Below are positions 42,668 to 53,077 of a stretch of DNA of 64,000 bases, piece by piece (position 1 is the first letter of the stretch; the number at the start of each line of letters is the position of its first letter). A program made the position numbers and the translations under genes. The notes beneath the pieces were generated by a model. The model was not told the DNA's origin and did no database searches. It saw only the letters and a list, made by a program, of their open reading frames with translations. Source of the DNA: Flavobacteriia bacterium. GTDB taxonomy: Bacteria > Bacteroidota > Bacteroidia > Flavobacteriales_D > Crocinitomicaceae. The stretch spans positions 52,220 to 116,219 of the forward strand of contig CANFHU010000008.1 of NCBI GenBank assembly GCA_947446925.1, written 5' to 3'.

Positions 42668-43111
42668 ATGGAAATTGGTAAAGAAATCAATACGACATTT
42701 GCCTCTTCAAACATTAAAGCGCTTGTAAATATTCGGTATACGAACAATTGGATGGCGAGTTTACAAAATAAATACATGGCGCGGCATGATTTAAGTATGC
42801 CACAATTTAATATACTGCGAATTTTACGAGGGGCTAAGAAAAAACTAAACGTAAATACCGTTAAAGATCGTATGATTGAAAAGTCACCCAATACCACGCG
42901 ACTTATGGATAAATTGTGTGATAAAAAATTAATCGAACGTATACGCAACGAAAAAGATAAACGAATTATTGAGGTTGTAATTACCAAGAAAGGACTCGAT
43001 TTATTAGATACCATCGATGTTGATTTCGAAAAAGAATTAATGTTTGTCAATAACCTAACAGAGGAAGAATCGGAATTACTTAGTAATTTATTGGATAAAA
43101 TTAGAAGTTAA
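42668..43111 (+). CDS. MarR family transcriptional regulator
   Basis: winged helix: SMPQFNILRILRGAKKKLNVNTVKDRMIEKSPNTTRLMDKLCDKKLIERIRNEKDKR. Confidence 0.88.
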   Translation: MEIGKEINTTFASSNIKALVNIRYTNNWMASLQNKYMARHDLSMPQFNILRILRGAKKKLNVNTVKDRMIEKSPNTTRLMDKLCDKKLIERIRNEKDKRIIEVVITKKGLDLLDTIDVDFEKELMFVNNLTEEESELLSNLLDKIRS

Positions 43112-43190
43112 TGCAAATTTCATGAAAAATTGAAATTAAGTTTATATTCATTTAAAAAATCAAATTTAATTCAACTTGCATTAAATTAAC

Positions 43191-43252
43191 AGGGGGTGTT
43201 TGAAAAATAAATATTGTTTTTTTTGAAATACCCCCTAAAAAAAATACCTTTG
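43191..43252 (+). promoter_or_regulatory. glnN promoter with embedded inverted repeat
   Basis: -33-like TTG at 43223, -7 TACCTTTG at 43245-43252; AGGGGGTGTTT / AAATACCCCCT arms. Confidence 0.6.
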
Positions 43253-43271
43253 TAGCGAAAAATTTAATTTT

Positions 43272-45461
43272 ATGGCTACAATTAGACAACAGGCGTATCA
43301 AGATGTATTAAACCGTAAGGCGAATCATTCGGATTACAATGGTAAAATCTCTTCTTTATTTGGTGAAAATGTATTTCATTTAGATGTAATGCGTGAATTT
43401 TTACCTGGAGATGCATACAAAAGCATGGTAGATGCAATCAACAGTGGTAATGGGGTACGTTTAGATCGTAAAATGGCGGATCAAGTTGCTTCAGCAATGA
43501 AAGATTGGGCTTTAACGAAAGGTGCTACACATTATACGCACTGGTTTCAACCATTAACTGGTTCTACAGCTGAAAAACATGATGCATTCTTTAAACCTGT
43601 TGGACCTGGAAGAGCGATAGAAAAATTTGATGGTGATTTATTGGTGCAACAAGAGCCAGATGCTTCTTCGTTCCCAAATGGTGGTATTCGTAACACCTTT
43701 GAAGCAAGAGGGTATACTGCTTGGGATCCATCTTCTCCAGCCTTTGTAATCGGTAAAACATTGTGTGTTCCTACGATTTTTATTTCCTACACAGGAGAAT
43801 CCTTAGATTTTAAAATGCCATTAATTAAGGCACTTCATGCTGTAGATGAAGCAGCGGTAGAAGTTTGCCAATATTTTGATAAAAACGTTGTAAAAGTAAA
43901 TGCAACTTTAGGTTGGGAGCAAGAATATTTCCTAATTGACAAAGCGTTCTACAATGCACGTCCAGATATCATGATGACTGGTAGAGCATTGTTCGGGCAT
44001 GCATCTGCGAAAGGTCAACAATTAGAAGACCATTATTTTGGTTCAATTCCAGAAAGAGTAGAGGCATTTATGCGTGACTTCGAACAAGAAGCGGTACGTC
44101 TAGGTATTCCTGTTACTACTCGTCACAATGAGGTAGCACCAAACCAATACGAATGTGCTCCAATTTTTGAAGAATGTAATTTAGCGAATGACCACAACTT
44201 ATTGTTGATGGATTTATTGGAGAAAATTGCAATCAACCACAATTTCCATATTTTATTACATGAAAAACCATTTTCAGGTGTAAACGGTTCTGGTAAACAC
44301 AACAACTGGTCTTTATCTACAAATACAGGGGTTAATTTGTTAGCACCTGGAAAAAATCCAAAATCTAACTTACAATTCTTAACGTTCTTTGTTAATACAA
44401 TTGCAGCAATCCATAATAACGCGGATTTATTGAGAGCATGTATCGTTTCAGCAAGTAATGACCACCGTTTAGGTGCAAACGAAGCGCCACCTGCAATAAT
44501 CTCTACGTTTATTGGTTCGCATTTATCTTCCATGTTAGATGAATTGGAGAAAAATGTGAAGTCTGGGAAAATGACACCGCAAGACAAAACAGAGTTGAAA
44601 CTAAATATTGGTAAAATTCCACAAATCATGTTGGATAATACCGATAGAAATAGAACTTCTCCTTTTGCTTTTACAGGAAATAAATTTGAGTTCAGAGCAG
44701 TAGGTTCATCTGCAAACTGTGCATCTGCAATGATTGTATTAAATACAATTATGGCTGACCAATTGATTCAATTCAAAAAAGATGTGGATGCTAGAATCAA
44801 TGCAGGTGATGCGAAAGATGAAGCAATTTTGAAAGAGTTACAAAAGTTAATTACACACTCTAAGAAAATTCGTTTTGAAGGAAATGGATATGGCGATGAG
44901 TGGGTGAAAGAAGCAGAAAAAAGAGGTTTAAATAACTTTAAAGATACACCACGTGCATTAGGTGTTTGGACAGAAAAGAAAACGATTGAAATGTTTGAGA
45001 AATTAAATGTTTTAACGGAAAGAGAGATTGAAGCGCGTAAAGACATCGATTTTGAAAATTATATACATAAAATTCAAATTGAGGCACGTTTAATAGGGGA
45101 GTTATCGCAAAACCAAATTATTCCAGCGGTAATTGAATACCAAAACAGATTAATTCAAAATGTACAAGGTTTGAATGCAATCCTTGGTTCGGATGCTAAA
45201 GCAGCTACGAAATCGCAAGTAGAATTGATTACAAAAATTTCAACACACTTGAATGCTTTAAAATCCTTGTGTGATACCATGCTGGAAGAAAGAAAGAAAG
45301 TAAACAAAATCGAGAATATCGAAGAAAAAGCAGTTGCTTATTGTGATAAAGTAAAAGTTTATTTTGACGAAATTCGTTACCATGCGGATAAATTAGAATT
45401 ATTAGTAGATGATGAATTATGGCCTTTGGCTAAGTTTAGAGAAATGCTTTTCACGAAGTAA
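43272..45461 (+). CDS. glnN: glutamine synthetase type III
   Basis: 729 aa; ATHYTHWFQPLTGSTAEKHD, GWEQEYFLID, NGSGKHNNWSL, GSSANCASAM. Confidence 0.96.
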   Translation: MATIRQQAYQDVLNRKANHSDYNGKISSLFGENVFHLDVMREFLPGDAYKSMVDAINSGNGVRLDRKMADQVASAMKDWALTKGATHYTHWFQPLTGSTAEKHDAFFKPVGPGRAIEKFDGDLLVQQEPDASSFPNGGIRNTFEARGYTAWDPSSPAFVIGKTLCVPTIFISYTGESLDFKMPLIKALHAVDEAAVEVCQYFDKNVVKVNATLGWEQEYFLIDKAFYNARPDIMMTGRALFGHASAKGQQLEDHYFGSIPERVEAFMRDFEQEAVRLGIPVTTRHNEVAPNQYECAPIFEECNLANDHNLLLMDLLEKIAINHNFHILLHEKPFSGVNGSGKHNNWSLSTNTGVNLLAPGKNPKSNLQFLTFFVNTIAAIHNNADLLRACIVSASNDHRLGANEAPPAIISTFIGSHLSSMLDELEKNVKSGKMTPQDKTELKLNIGKIPQIMLDNTDRNRTSPFAFTGNKFEFRAVGSSANCASAMIVLNTIMADQLIQFKKDVDARINAGDAKDEAILKELQKLITHSKKIRFEGNGYGDEWVKEAEKRGLNNFKDTPRALGVWTEKKTIEMFEKLNVLTEREIEARKDIDFENYIHKIQIEARLIGELSQNQIIPAVIEYQNRLIQNVQGLNAILGSDAKAATKSQVELITKISTHLNALKSLCDTMLEERKKVNKIENIEEKAVAYCDKVKVYFDEIRYHADKLELLVDDELWPLAKFREMLFTK

Positions 45462-45481
45462 TTAATTAATTGCACGAATCA

Positions 45482-45513
45482 AAAACGCGGTAGTATATCT
45501 ATCGCGTTTTTTT
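45482..45513 (+). terminator. intrinsic terminator after glnN
   Basis: AAAACGCGgTAG-tatat-CTAtCGCGTTTTTTT. Confidence 0.75.
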
Positions 45514-45576
45514 GTTAAATTCGATCCTAAATTTTGTGATTTCTAATCACGATGAAGCCATACAAGGCACTATATT

Positions 45577-47142
45577 ATGAGCCAAAAAATACAAATACAA
45601 TTAAAACCTGAAGAAGTTAATTCGGAAGAAATTATTCGTGCTTTAATCTGTAATCATACTGGTTTAGCAGAAGATGCATTTACCTTTTTCTGGAGAAAAC
45701 GTTCGATTGACGCACGTAAGCGTGATATAAAAATTAACGGAACATTTGAGATTTTTGAAAATGGAGAAGAAATCCCAGATCAAGAAATCCATTTTCCGAA
45801 GAACGATGTGTCTAAGGGACAAATTGTTCATATTATTGGTGCTGGTCCAGCTGGATTGTATGCTGCTTTAAAAGCAATTGAATTAGGATTTAAGCCTGTT
45901 ATTTTTGAACGTGGTAAAGATGTAAAATCGCGCAGACGTGATTTAGCCAAATTAAATAAAGAACAAATTGTGAATCCGGAATCGAATTATTGTTTCGGTG
46001 AAGGAGGTGCTGGGACATACTCGGATGGGAAATTATATACGCGTTCCAAAAAACGTGGTGATGTTCAACAAGCGATGGAATGGTTAGTTTTTTTTGGTGC
46101 AGATAAAGATATATTAGTAGATGCACATCCGCATATCGGTACAAACAAATTGCCAAAGTTGATCGAAAATATACGTGAATGTATTAAGTCATGTGGTGGT
46201 GAAGTACATTTTGAATCTAAATTGACCGATATTCAGATTGAAAACAAAAAAATTGTTGGTTTAACAATCAATGAAACGCAACAAGTTGCAGCGGATTATG
46301 TTGTTTTAGCAACTGGTCACTCAGCGCGCGATATTTTTTATTTATTAGATAAGCGTGGTGTGAAAGTGCAAGCGAAACCATTTGCATTAGGTGTTCGTAT
46401 TGAACATACACAAGATTTAATCGATTCTATTCAGTATCATGGAAGATTAAATGATGACTTTGTGCCACCAGCTTCCTATTCTCTAGTGACACAAGTGGAT
46501 GGAAGGGGGGTATACTCATTCTGTATGTGTCCTGGTGGGATTGTAGCTCCATGTGCAACGGAACAAGAAGAGGTAGTTACGAATGGTTGGTCTCCGTCCA
46601 AACGCAATAATCCTTATTCAAATTCTGGTATCGTCGTAAGTATTTCACCAGATGATTTTCCAGGGAAAGAAAACGATCCTTTTGTTTGTTTGGATTTTCA
46701 GAAGTCGGTTGAAAAGGCTTGTTGGGAAGCTGCTGGAAAAACACAACGTGTTCCGGCACAATGTATGAAAGATTTTGTGGAAAATAAATTAACAAAAGAT
46801 TTTCCTAGATCTTCTTATCAGCCCGGTATTGTTTCTGTGAATTTGCATGAAGTATTACCAAAATTTGTAGCCAAACGTTTACAGCAAGCGTTTAAAGATT
46901 TTGGACGTAAAATGCCTGGATATTTGACGAATGATGCAGTTCTTCATGCTCCAGAATCACGCACGAGTTCACCAGTTCAAATTCCACGTGATAAAGAATC
47001 TATGATGCATCCAGATGTTTTTGGTTTGTTTCCTTGTGCTGAAGGTGCTGGTTATGCTGGAGGTATTATCTCAGCTGCCATTGATGGAATGCAGTGTGTT
47101 AGTGCTATTCAAAAACAGCGTATTTCTACGCAATCTTCTTAG
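45577..47142 (+). CDS. FAD-dependent NAD(P) oxidoreductase
   Basis: VHIIGAGPAGLYAALKAIELGFKPVIFERG, NYCFGEGGAGTYSDGKLYTR. Confidence 0.92.
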   Translation: MSQKIQIQLKPEEVNSEEIIRALICNHTGLAEDAFTFFWRKRSIDARKRDIKINGTFEIFENGEEIPDQEIHFPKNDVSKGQIVHIIGAGPAGLYAALKAIELGFKPVIFERGKDVKSRRRDLAKLNKEQIVNPESNYCFGEGGAGTYSDGKLYTRSKKRGDVQQAMEWLVFFGADKDILVDAHPHIGTNKLPKLIENIRECIKSCGGEVHFESKLTDIQIENKKIVGLTINETQQVAADYVVLATGHSARDIFYLLDKRGVKVQAKPFALGVRIEHTQDLIDSIQYHGRLNDDFVPPASYSLVTQVDGRGVYSFCMCPGGIVAPCATEQEEVVTNGWSPSKRNNPYSNSGIVVSISPDDFPGKENDPFVCLDFQKSVEKACWEAAGKTQRVPAQCMKDFVENKLTKDFPRSSYQPGIVSVNLHEVLPKFVAKRLQQAFKDFGRKMPGYLTNDAVLHAPESRTSSPVQIPRDKESMMHPDVFGLFPCAEGAGYAGGIISAAIDGMQCVSAIQKQRISTQSS

Positions 47143-47203
47143 AGACTGATTATTATCATTAAAAATGCACTAATTTTATTTTCCATAAAGGATTAATAAA
47201 ATA

Positions 47204-47659
47204 ATGCATTTACCCTATTACAAATTAACAACAGGAATCTCATCTTCCATTTTTGAATTTACAAGTCAAGGTCCAAAAGGAGAAATACCAAAAATTATCA
47301 TTTTCTCTAAAATGTCAAGGAATGATATGTATAATCTAGCTTTTGGAGACATTGATTTAAAAACAGGTGCATTTAATGATAGAACAGTATCTGGAAATTT
47401 AGATAGTGATAAAGTGTTAGCGACAGTAGTAAATGCACTTTTTTTGTTTTGTGATGAAAATCCAAAAGCACTTATATATGCGAAAGGAAGTACAAAATCT
47501 AGAACTAGACTTTATCGAATGGGTATTTCGAAATACATTAAAGAAATTGCAGATGATTTTCAAGTTTATGGGGAAAGATATGATTTCTGGGAAGAATTTC
47601 AATTAAATATAGATTATGATTCTTTTGTGATTAAAAGAAAATCACTTAAATTTGATTAA
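47204..47659 (+). CDS. DUF6934-like protein
   Basis: FEFTSQGPKGEIPKIIIFS...YNLAFGDID...VLATVVNALFLF...IYAKGSTKSRTRLYRMGI. Confidence 0.75.
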   Translation: MHLPYYKLTTGISSSIFEFTSQGPKGEIPKIIIFSKMSRNDMYNLAFGDIDLKTGAFNDRTVSGNLDSDKVLATVVNALFLFCDENPKALIYAKGSTKSRTRLYRMGISKYIKEIADDFQVYGERYDFWEEFQLNIDYDSFVIKRKSLKFD

Positions 47660-47675
47660 ATAAAGACATTGCACT

Positions 47676-47843
47676 ATGGAACCACAAAAAAAACGTACGC
47701 TTGATGCTTGGAAAGATGTAGTTATAGATCCTACATTAGATCGTTTTCAGACGTTGGATAGTCCAATTATCCAAGAGAAAATGAATAGTTTTGAGAATAC
47801 AATTAAAAATTCAAACTTTTTAGAAGTAGTTGGTAAAAACTAA
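47676..47843 (+). CDS. small partner protein (55 aa), not in the ORF track
   Basis: ATG..TAA reading MEPQKKRTLDAWKDVVIDPTLDRFQTLDSPIIQEKMNSFENTIKNSNFLEVVGKN, 16 bp downstream of the DUF6934 gene. Confidence 0.6.
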   Translation: MEPQKKRTLDAWKDVVIDPTLDRFQTLDSPIIQEKMNSFENTIKNSNFLEVVGKN

Positions 47844-47847
47844 TTTA

Positions 47848-48567
47848 CTACCTGTAAAAAGCACCTAAAATTATTGCTCCAGCGGTTGCAACATTTAAGG
47901 ATTCTGCTTCTCCAAAACGGGGAATAGTAATAGCGTTCTGAATATGTTTTTTAATATCTTCTGAGATACCATTTCCTTCATTACCTAATACGATGATTCC
48001 TTTACGTTCGTAATGCTTCGTGAAAAGATTCTCACCTTCCAATAAAGCGCCATAAATTGGTAATTCTGTATTAGATAGAAAGTCATTTAAATCTACGTAA
48101 TGTACATGAACCCGGAATATTGCACCCATAGTTGCTTGGAGTACTTTTGGATTGTAACAATCCACCGTGTTTTTTGAACAGACAACGTCTTTTATTCCAA
48201 ACCAATCCGCAAGACGTAAAATTGTCCCCATATTTCCAGGGTCTTGAATTCCATCTAAACAGATAATGAGAGAAGAGTCAACACTTTTATTTTCTGGGAT
48301 TTTACAAATTGCTAAGGCTTTATTTGGTGTGGTAAGTGTGGAGATCTCTTTTAATTCTTTCACCGTTATTTCTTCCGGTAGGATCATAGAATGTTGTGAA
48401 CTAATTACAAAATCGGAAGTTGCATAGATGTTTTCAATTAAATCTGGAATCCATTGAACTGCTTCTTGAACCATTTTTTCACCTTCAATGATAAAACGAT
48501 TAGTTTCAATGCGTTGCTTTTTTTGTGAAAGTGCGTTAATAAAACGAATTCTGTTCTTTGAAATCAT
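47848..48567 (-). CDS. TrmH/SpoU family RNA methyltransferase
   Basis: LICLDGIQDPGNMGTILRLADWFGI, VLGNEGNGIS, IPRFGEAESLNVATAGAIIL. Confidence 0.95.
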   Translation of the reverse strand: MISKNRIRFINALSQKKQRIETNRFIIEGEKMVQEAVQWIPDLIENIYATSDFVISSQHSMILPEEITVKELKEISTLTTPNKALAICKIPENKSVDSSLIICLDGIQDPGNMGTILRLADWFGIKDVVCSKNTVDCYNPKVLQATMGAIFRVHVHYVDLNDFLSNTELPIYGALLEGENLFTKHYERKGIIVLGNEGNGISEDIKKHIQNAITIPRFGEAESLNVATAGAIILGAFYR

Positions 48568-48573
48568 CTGTTT

Positions 48574-51291
48574 TTGTTATTTTTGTTATTCAATTTTCTC
48601 TACTTGAACAAAGCCAAACTTACATATTATCTTCCTTTTTACCTACTTTTTCTATTGGCTTCGTGTAGTCAAACGAGATATTTATCCAAAAATGAATATT
48701 TATTGACTAAAAATGAAATTAAAATTATTGGAGATCCATCTAATCGATCTGAAATTGAACGAATAATTAAACAAAAACCAAACAATAAGATTTTGGGTAT
48801 ACCTTTTTCACTTATTGTTTATAATCAAATAGATTCTTCTAAAATTCTATGTGAAGCGCAAGATCATTTAAATAAATTACATCGTATTAATCATCAAAAA
48901 CGCGTAAAACAACAAAGAATTAACCAAAAACGTATCCAGAAAGCAATTCGTAAAGGTAAAAGTGATTATAAAGAAAGAATAGTAGATCTAAGAGATACTG
49001 TAAATCCAAGAAAAACACTAAAAGAGTGGTTGAAATTTAAAATTGGTGCACCACCAAGTATTCTTGATTCATTATATTTCAATAAATCGATGGAACAAAC
49101 TACATTGTTTCTTCGGAAAAAAGGATATTATAATGCTAAAGTAAGAGGAGAACTTGTTTATATTCAGAAGACTAAAAAAGTAAAAGCAATTTACACAATT
49201 GAAACTGGTCCAGTTTTTATGATTGATACCTTCGATATAGATTGTGATAATAAGGAAATTCTTTCTCTGATTCATAAATTTCCAGAAAAACAAGAATTTT
49301 CAAATCAAATTTTTGATACAGATAAATTAGAAGCATACAGAGAATCCTTAAGTCAATATATCAAAAATGAAGGAATGTATGGATTTGGCGTGAGTAACAT
49401 CACCTACATAGCAGATACCTTACAACTTAAAAACAACGTAAATGTTACACTACAAATAGCCGATCGTGTTATAAAAAATATTGGAAATGACTCTTTAGTA
49501 ACTGAACCACATCGCTATACTTATATTTCAAAAGTGTTTTTTCATATTGTAGATACCGTATTTGTTTCTTATCGTTTTGCGAATTCTTTGAGAGATAAGG
49601 GTTTATCCCTAGAGTATAACGGTTTTTTACGTACCATGGATACACTGTATTTTACCAATGATGCACTGATTCAAGGGATTAAATCCACAAATTTGGATTC
49701 GATAAAACGCAAGCACTCTATCATTTTGACCTATAATGGCGGTTTCTCCATTTATCCAGATTTATTAGAACTCAAAAATGTTACAGAAAACACCCGTTTG
49801 TTTAATGAGAATTTAGTAGTTAAAACCCAAAGAAATTTAATTGAATTAGGCCTGTTTAATCTAGTTAAACCTGAAATTGTAGAGATTGAAGATACTAATA
49901 ATGTCGAAATTCATTATTATCTAATATTAAAAAAGAAAAATCAATTCGCTGCGCCGATAAAATTAACTACCTCAGGAACTTTTTTTGGCGCTAGTTTTGC
50001 TCCATCTTTTACAAATGTAAATTTGTTTAAACGTGCCGAAAAATTCACGTTTAATATATCTGGTGGTTTACAAGCAATGCCTAACTTAAAATATCAAACA
50101 ATTAGCGCAAACACGAATACCAATGCTATTGGAAACTTGAAGGAATCTTCTCGTTTTTGGACGTTTCAAATTATTCCATCGTTAAAAATGGAAATTCCAT
50201 ACTTTTTAGGTTTACGTAATGCTGTTTCAAAGCAAAATAGACCTAAAACAACTATTTCTAGTTCATATATGTACCAAATTCGGGATGTATTCACCAAACA
50301 ATCTTTCAATGCAAATGTATTATTCTCTGTTTCTACGGGAGATAATTCGGATTTTTCTTTTGGTTTTCCAGGATTTTCAGCAATCAACCTAGTTAATTTC
50401 ACCCAGATTTCTTCCAGTTTTGTTGATAGTATTCGTAAACGTAATGACTTATATACGCTTAATCAATATACCAGTCAAATCAATTGGTCAGATTTTAAAT
50501 TCGCTTTTCAAGTGTATAATAAGTCTTTCTTAAATGGAATTTATTCCTTTAAATCTTCGTTTGATCTAGCTGGAAATTTATTGTCCATTTTCGGAAGGTT
50601 CGAAAAAGCGAACTTATTGAATCAACGTACAATTTTAGGTATTCCATATTCTCAATTTGCACGAATTGATAATGAATTTATTTATGCACATAATTTTAAT
50701 AAATACACTTCTTTTAATTTTCGTGCATTAGCGGGGGGAGGTCTTCCGTACGGGAATTCCAATTATGCGATGCCATTCGATTACAGTTTTATAGGAGGTG
50801 GTGCGAATGATATTCGTGGTTGGAGGTATGGTTCATTGACACCAGGTACATTTAATTCGTATCTCGTAACTAAAATAAATAAACCTCAAATCGGAGATGT
50901 GCGTATGAATGTTTCTGGAGAATTACGTTTTAAAATGACCACCAAACTAAGAGGAGCTTTATTTGTAGACGCAGGAAATATCTGGACTGTTAAATATGAT
51001 TCTTTACGTCCGGGGAGCCAATTTACCAAAGATTGGTATAAAGAATTAGCGGTTGCTTCTGGATTTGGTGTGCGCTATGACTTAGATTTTGTGGTAATAC
51101 GTTTAGATGTTGGTTTAAAACTTCGTAATCCAGCGCTTCAAGAAGGACATCGTTGGTTTTTTCAGCCTAAAGATGAAGAGGTGTACAAAATTATTTCCGA
51201 ACATCCGGATAATTATTCTAGTCCTTTTTTACCAAGATCTTTTGCAGAGTTTATTAATACCGTTCGACTAGGTATTGGATATCCATTCTAG
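48574..51291 (+). CDS. BamA/TamA-like outer membrane protein (POTRA + surface antigen domain)
   Basis: 905 aa, lipobox-like LLASCSQTRYLSKNEYLLTKN, FIGGGANDIRGWRYGSLTPG, FVDAGNIW. Confidence 0.88.
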   Translation: MLFLLFNFLYLNKAKLTYYLPFYLLFLLASCSQTRYLSKNEYLLTKNEIKIIGDPSNRSEIERIIKQKPNNKILGIPFSLIVYNQIDSSKILCEAQDHLNKLHRINHQKRVKQQRINQKRIQKAIRKGKSDYKERIVDLRDTVNPRKTLKEWLKFKIGAPPSILDSLYFNKSMEQTTLFLRKKGYYNAKVRGELVYIQKTKKVKAIYTIETGPVFMIDTFDIDCDNKEILSLIHKFPEKQEFSNQIFDTDKLEAYRESLSQYIKNEGMYGFGVSNITYIADTLQLKNNVNVTLQIADRVIKNIGNDSLVTEPHRYTYISKVFFHIVDTVFVSYRFANSLRDKGLSLEYNGFLRTMDTLYFTNDALIQGIKSTNLDSIKRKHSIILTYNGGFSIYPDLLELKNVTENTRLFNENLVVKTQRNLIELGLFNLVKPEIVEIEDTNNVEIHYYLILKKKNQFAAPIKLTTSGTFFGASFAPSFTNVNLFKRAEKFTFNISGGLQAMPNLKYQTISANTNTNAIGNLKESSRFWTFQIIPSLKMEIPYFLGLRNAVSKQNRPKTTISSSYMYQIRDVFTKQSFNANVLFSVSTGDNSDFSFGFPGFSAINLVNFTQISSSFVDSIRKRNDLYTLNQYTSQINWSDFKFAFQVYNKSFLNGIYSFKSSFDLAGNLLSIFGRFEKANLLNQRTILGIPYSQFARIDNEFIYAHNFNKYTSFNFRALAGGGLPYGNSNYAMPFDYSFIGGGANDIRGWRYGSLTPGTFNSYLVTKINKPQIGDVRMNVSGELRFKMTTKLRGALFVDAGNIWTVKYDSLRPGSQFTKDWYKELAVASGFGVRYDLDFVVIRLDVGLKLRNPALQEGHRWFFQPKDEEVYKIISEHPDNYSSPFLPRSFAEFINTVRLGIGYPF

Positions 51292-51292
51292 C

Positions 51293-52108
51293 TTAAAATC
51301 TACGTTTAGAAACGTTAAAATCTACTTTCTCTGATATACCTGGTAATTCAATATTATCCGTAAACTGCCAATGTACAATCCGTTTATCGGTTAATGCACG
51401 TGGATCTTTATCATAGGATGCTATCCAAAATTGATAGTCTTTAAATTCATTTTTAAATTTAGTCATATAAAAAGAATAGGAGGTATAGATGATAGGTCTG
51501 AAACCAGATTTCTTTTCTACAAATTCCAACCAATCATACATATTATTTATTAATATTTTATCGGATGTAGCCTCTTTTTCGACATCTAAGACAGGAGGTA
51601 AATCTATTTCTCGGTGCTTCCAAATTGCTAAAAAATGTTTTGCTTGAGGTAAAGCAGCAGCAGTTGGATTTAGAAAATGATAGGCTCCATTACGAATTCC
51701 CAATTGATTTAATTGTGTTCGGTTGGTTTCCCATTGCCTATCAATATGTGTACTTCCTTCTGTTGCCTTACAATACACAAAGTCGATAAGTGTGTCAAAT
51801 GGCGCTTTGTTCACCAATTTGTCCCACTGTATCTCTCCTTGGTGATGGGAGACATCTAAACCAGAACTTTTATATCCTTTGGGTAATTGAATTAGTATTT
51901 CTTCTACAGAGGCTTCTACTTCTTTTTCTTCCTCTTGCGTGTACACAACAATTCCTATTCCAATCAAAAGTAGCGCACCAAGTACAATGAATAGTGCTTT
52001 ATTCGATTTCTTTTTCTTTTTGGATGTCGAACGTTTTGCTGGAGTACGTCTGACAGTCGCAGGTTTACGCTTTACTGCATGCATAGGATTGGATCTGGAT
52101 GTTGCCAC
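51293..52108 (-). CDS. GH25 family lysozyme
   Basis: GLDVSHHQGEIQWDKL, DFVYCKATEGSTHIDRQW, PPVLDVE. Confidence 0.93.
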   Translation of the reverse strand: MATSRSNPMHAVKRKPATVRRTPAKRSTSKKKKKSNKALFIVLGALLLIGIGIVVYTQEEEKEVEASVEEILIQLPKGYKSSGLDVSHHQGEIQWDKLVNKAPFDTLIDFVYCKATEGSTHIDRQWETNRTQLNQLGIRNGAYHFLNPTAAALPQAKHFLAIWKHREIDLPPVLDVEKEATSDKILINNMYDWLEFVEKKSGFRPIIYTSYSFYMTKFKNEFKDYQFWIASYDKDPRALTDKRIVHWQFTDNIELPGISEKVDFNVSKRRF

Positions 52109-52125
52109 AAGAAAGAAATAAGATT

Positions 52126-53016
52126 TTATTTATTAAAACGCTCAGAAACCACTAATTCTTTTGTTCCATGCGACCAAGCATAAAAACCTTCACCAGATTT
52201 CACGCCTAATTTCCCAGCTGTAACCATGTTTACTAATAACGGACATGGAGCGTATTTTGGATTACCAAAACCATCTTGCAATACACGTAATATGGACAAA
52301 CAAACATCTAAACCAATAAAATCTGCTAATTGTAATGGTCCCATTGGATGCGCCATCCCTAATTTCATCACCGTGTCGATTTCGGATACGCCTGCGACAT
52401 CTTCATATAAGGAATAGATTGCTTCATTTATCATTGGCATTAAAATGCGATTCGCAATAAAACCAGGGTAATCATTTACTTCTACAGGAACTTTCTCAAG
52501 TTGTTTCGAAAGGTCTACAATTGTTTTGGTTACCGCATCGGAAGTGGAATACCCACGAATAATTTCCACTAATTTCATTAACGGAACAGGATTCATAAAG
52601 TGCATTCCAATTACTTTATCCGGTTTGGAAGTTACCGAAGCAATTTTGGTAATGGAAATGGAAGAAGTATTACTCGCTAATACAGTTTCAGTCTCGGTAT
52701 ATTTATCTAAATCTCGGAAAATAGCTAATTTTAATTCTAAGTTTTCGGTAGCAGCTTCCACCACTAATGCTACGTTTTTAACCCCTTCTTCAAGCGAAGT
52801 AAAGGTTTTAATATTTGCTAACGTATCTTCTTTTTGTTGTTCCGAAATGGTTTCTTTGGCAACTTGACGATCTAAATTTTTCGTAATTGTACTAATTCCT
52901 TTTTGTAAAGAAGTTTCTGAAATGTCAATTAAATGCACCGAAAACCCATGTAAAGCGAACGTATGAGCAATTCCATTACCCATAGTACCAGAACCAATTA
53001 CAGCAATATTTTTCAT
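52126..53016 (-). CDS. 3-hydroxybutyryl/3-hydroxyacyl-CoA dehydrogenase
   Basis: IAVIGSGTMGNGIAHTFALHGF, GMHFMNPVPLMKLVEIIRG, PGFIANRILMPMINEA. Confidence 0.95.
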   Translation of the reverse strand: MKNIAVIGSGTMGNGIAHTFALHGFSVHLIDISETSLQKGISTITKNLDRQVAKETISEQQKEDTLANIKTFTSLEEGVKNVALVVEAATENLELKLAIFRDLDKYTETETVLASNTSSISITKIASVTSKPDKVIGMHFMNPVPLMKLVEIIRGYSTSDAVTKTIVDLSKQLEKVPVEVNDYPGFIANRILMPMINEAIYSLYEDVAGVSEIDTVMKLGMAHPMGPLQLADFIGLDVCLSILRVLQDGFGNPKYAPCPLLVNMVTAGKLGVKSGEGFYAWSHGTKELVVSERFNK

Positions 53017-53031
53017 GATTTGTATAAATGC

Positions 53032-53059
53032 GAAAAGGAATTATCACTAATTCCTTTTC
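53032..53059 (-). terminator. hairpin downstream of yidC
   Basis: GAAAAGGAATTA-TCAC-TAATTCCTTTTC, perfect 12-bp stem. Confidence 0.65.
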
Positions 53060-53077
53060 AATGTAAATATTAAGTTT

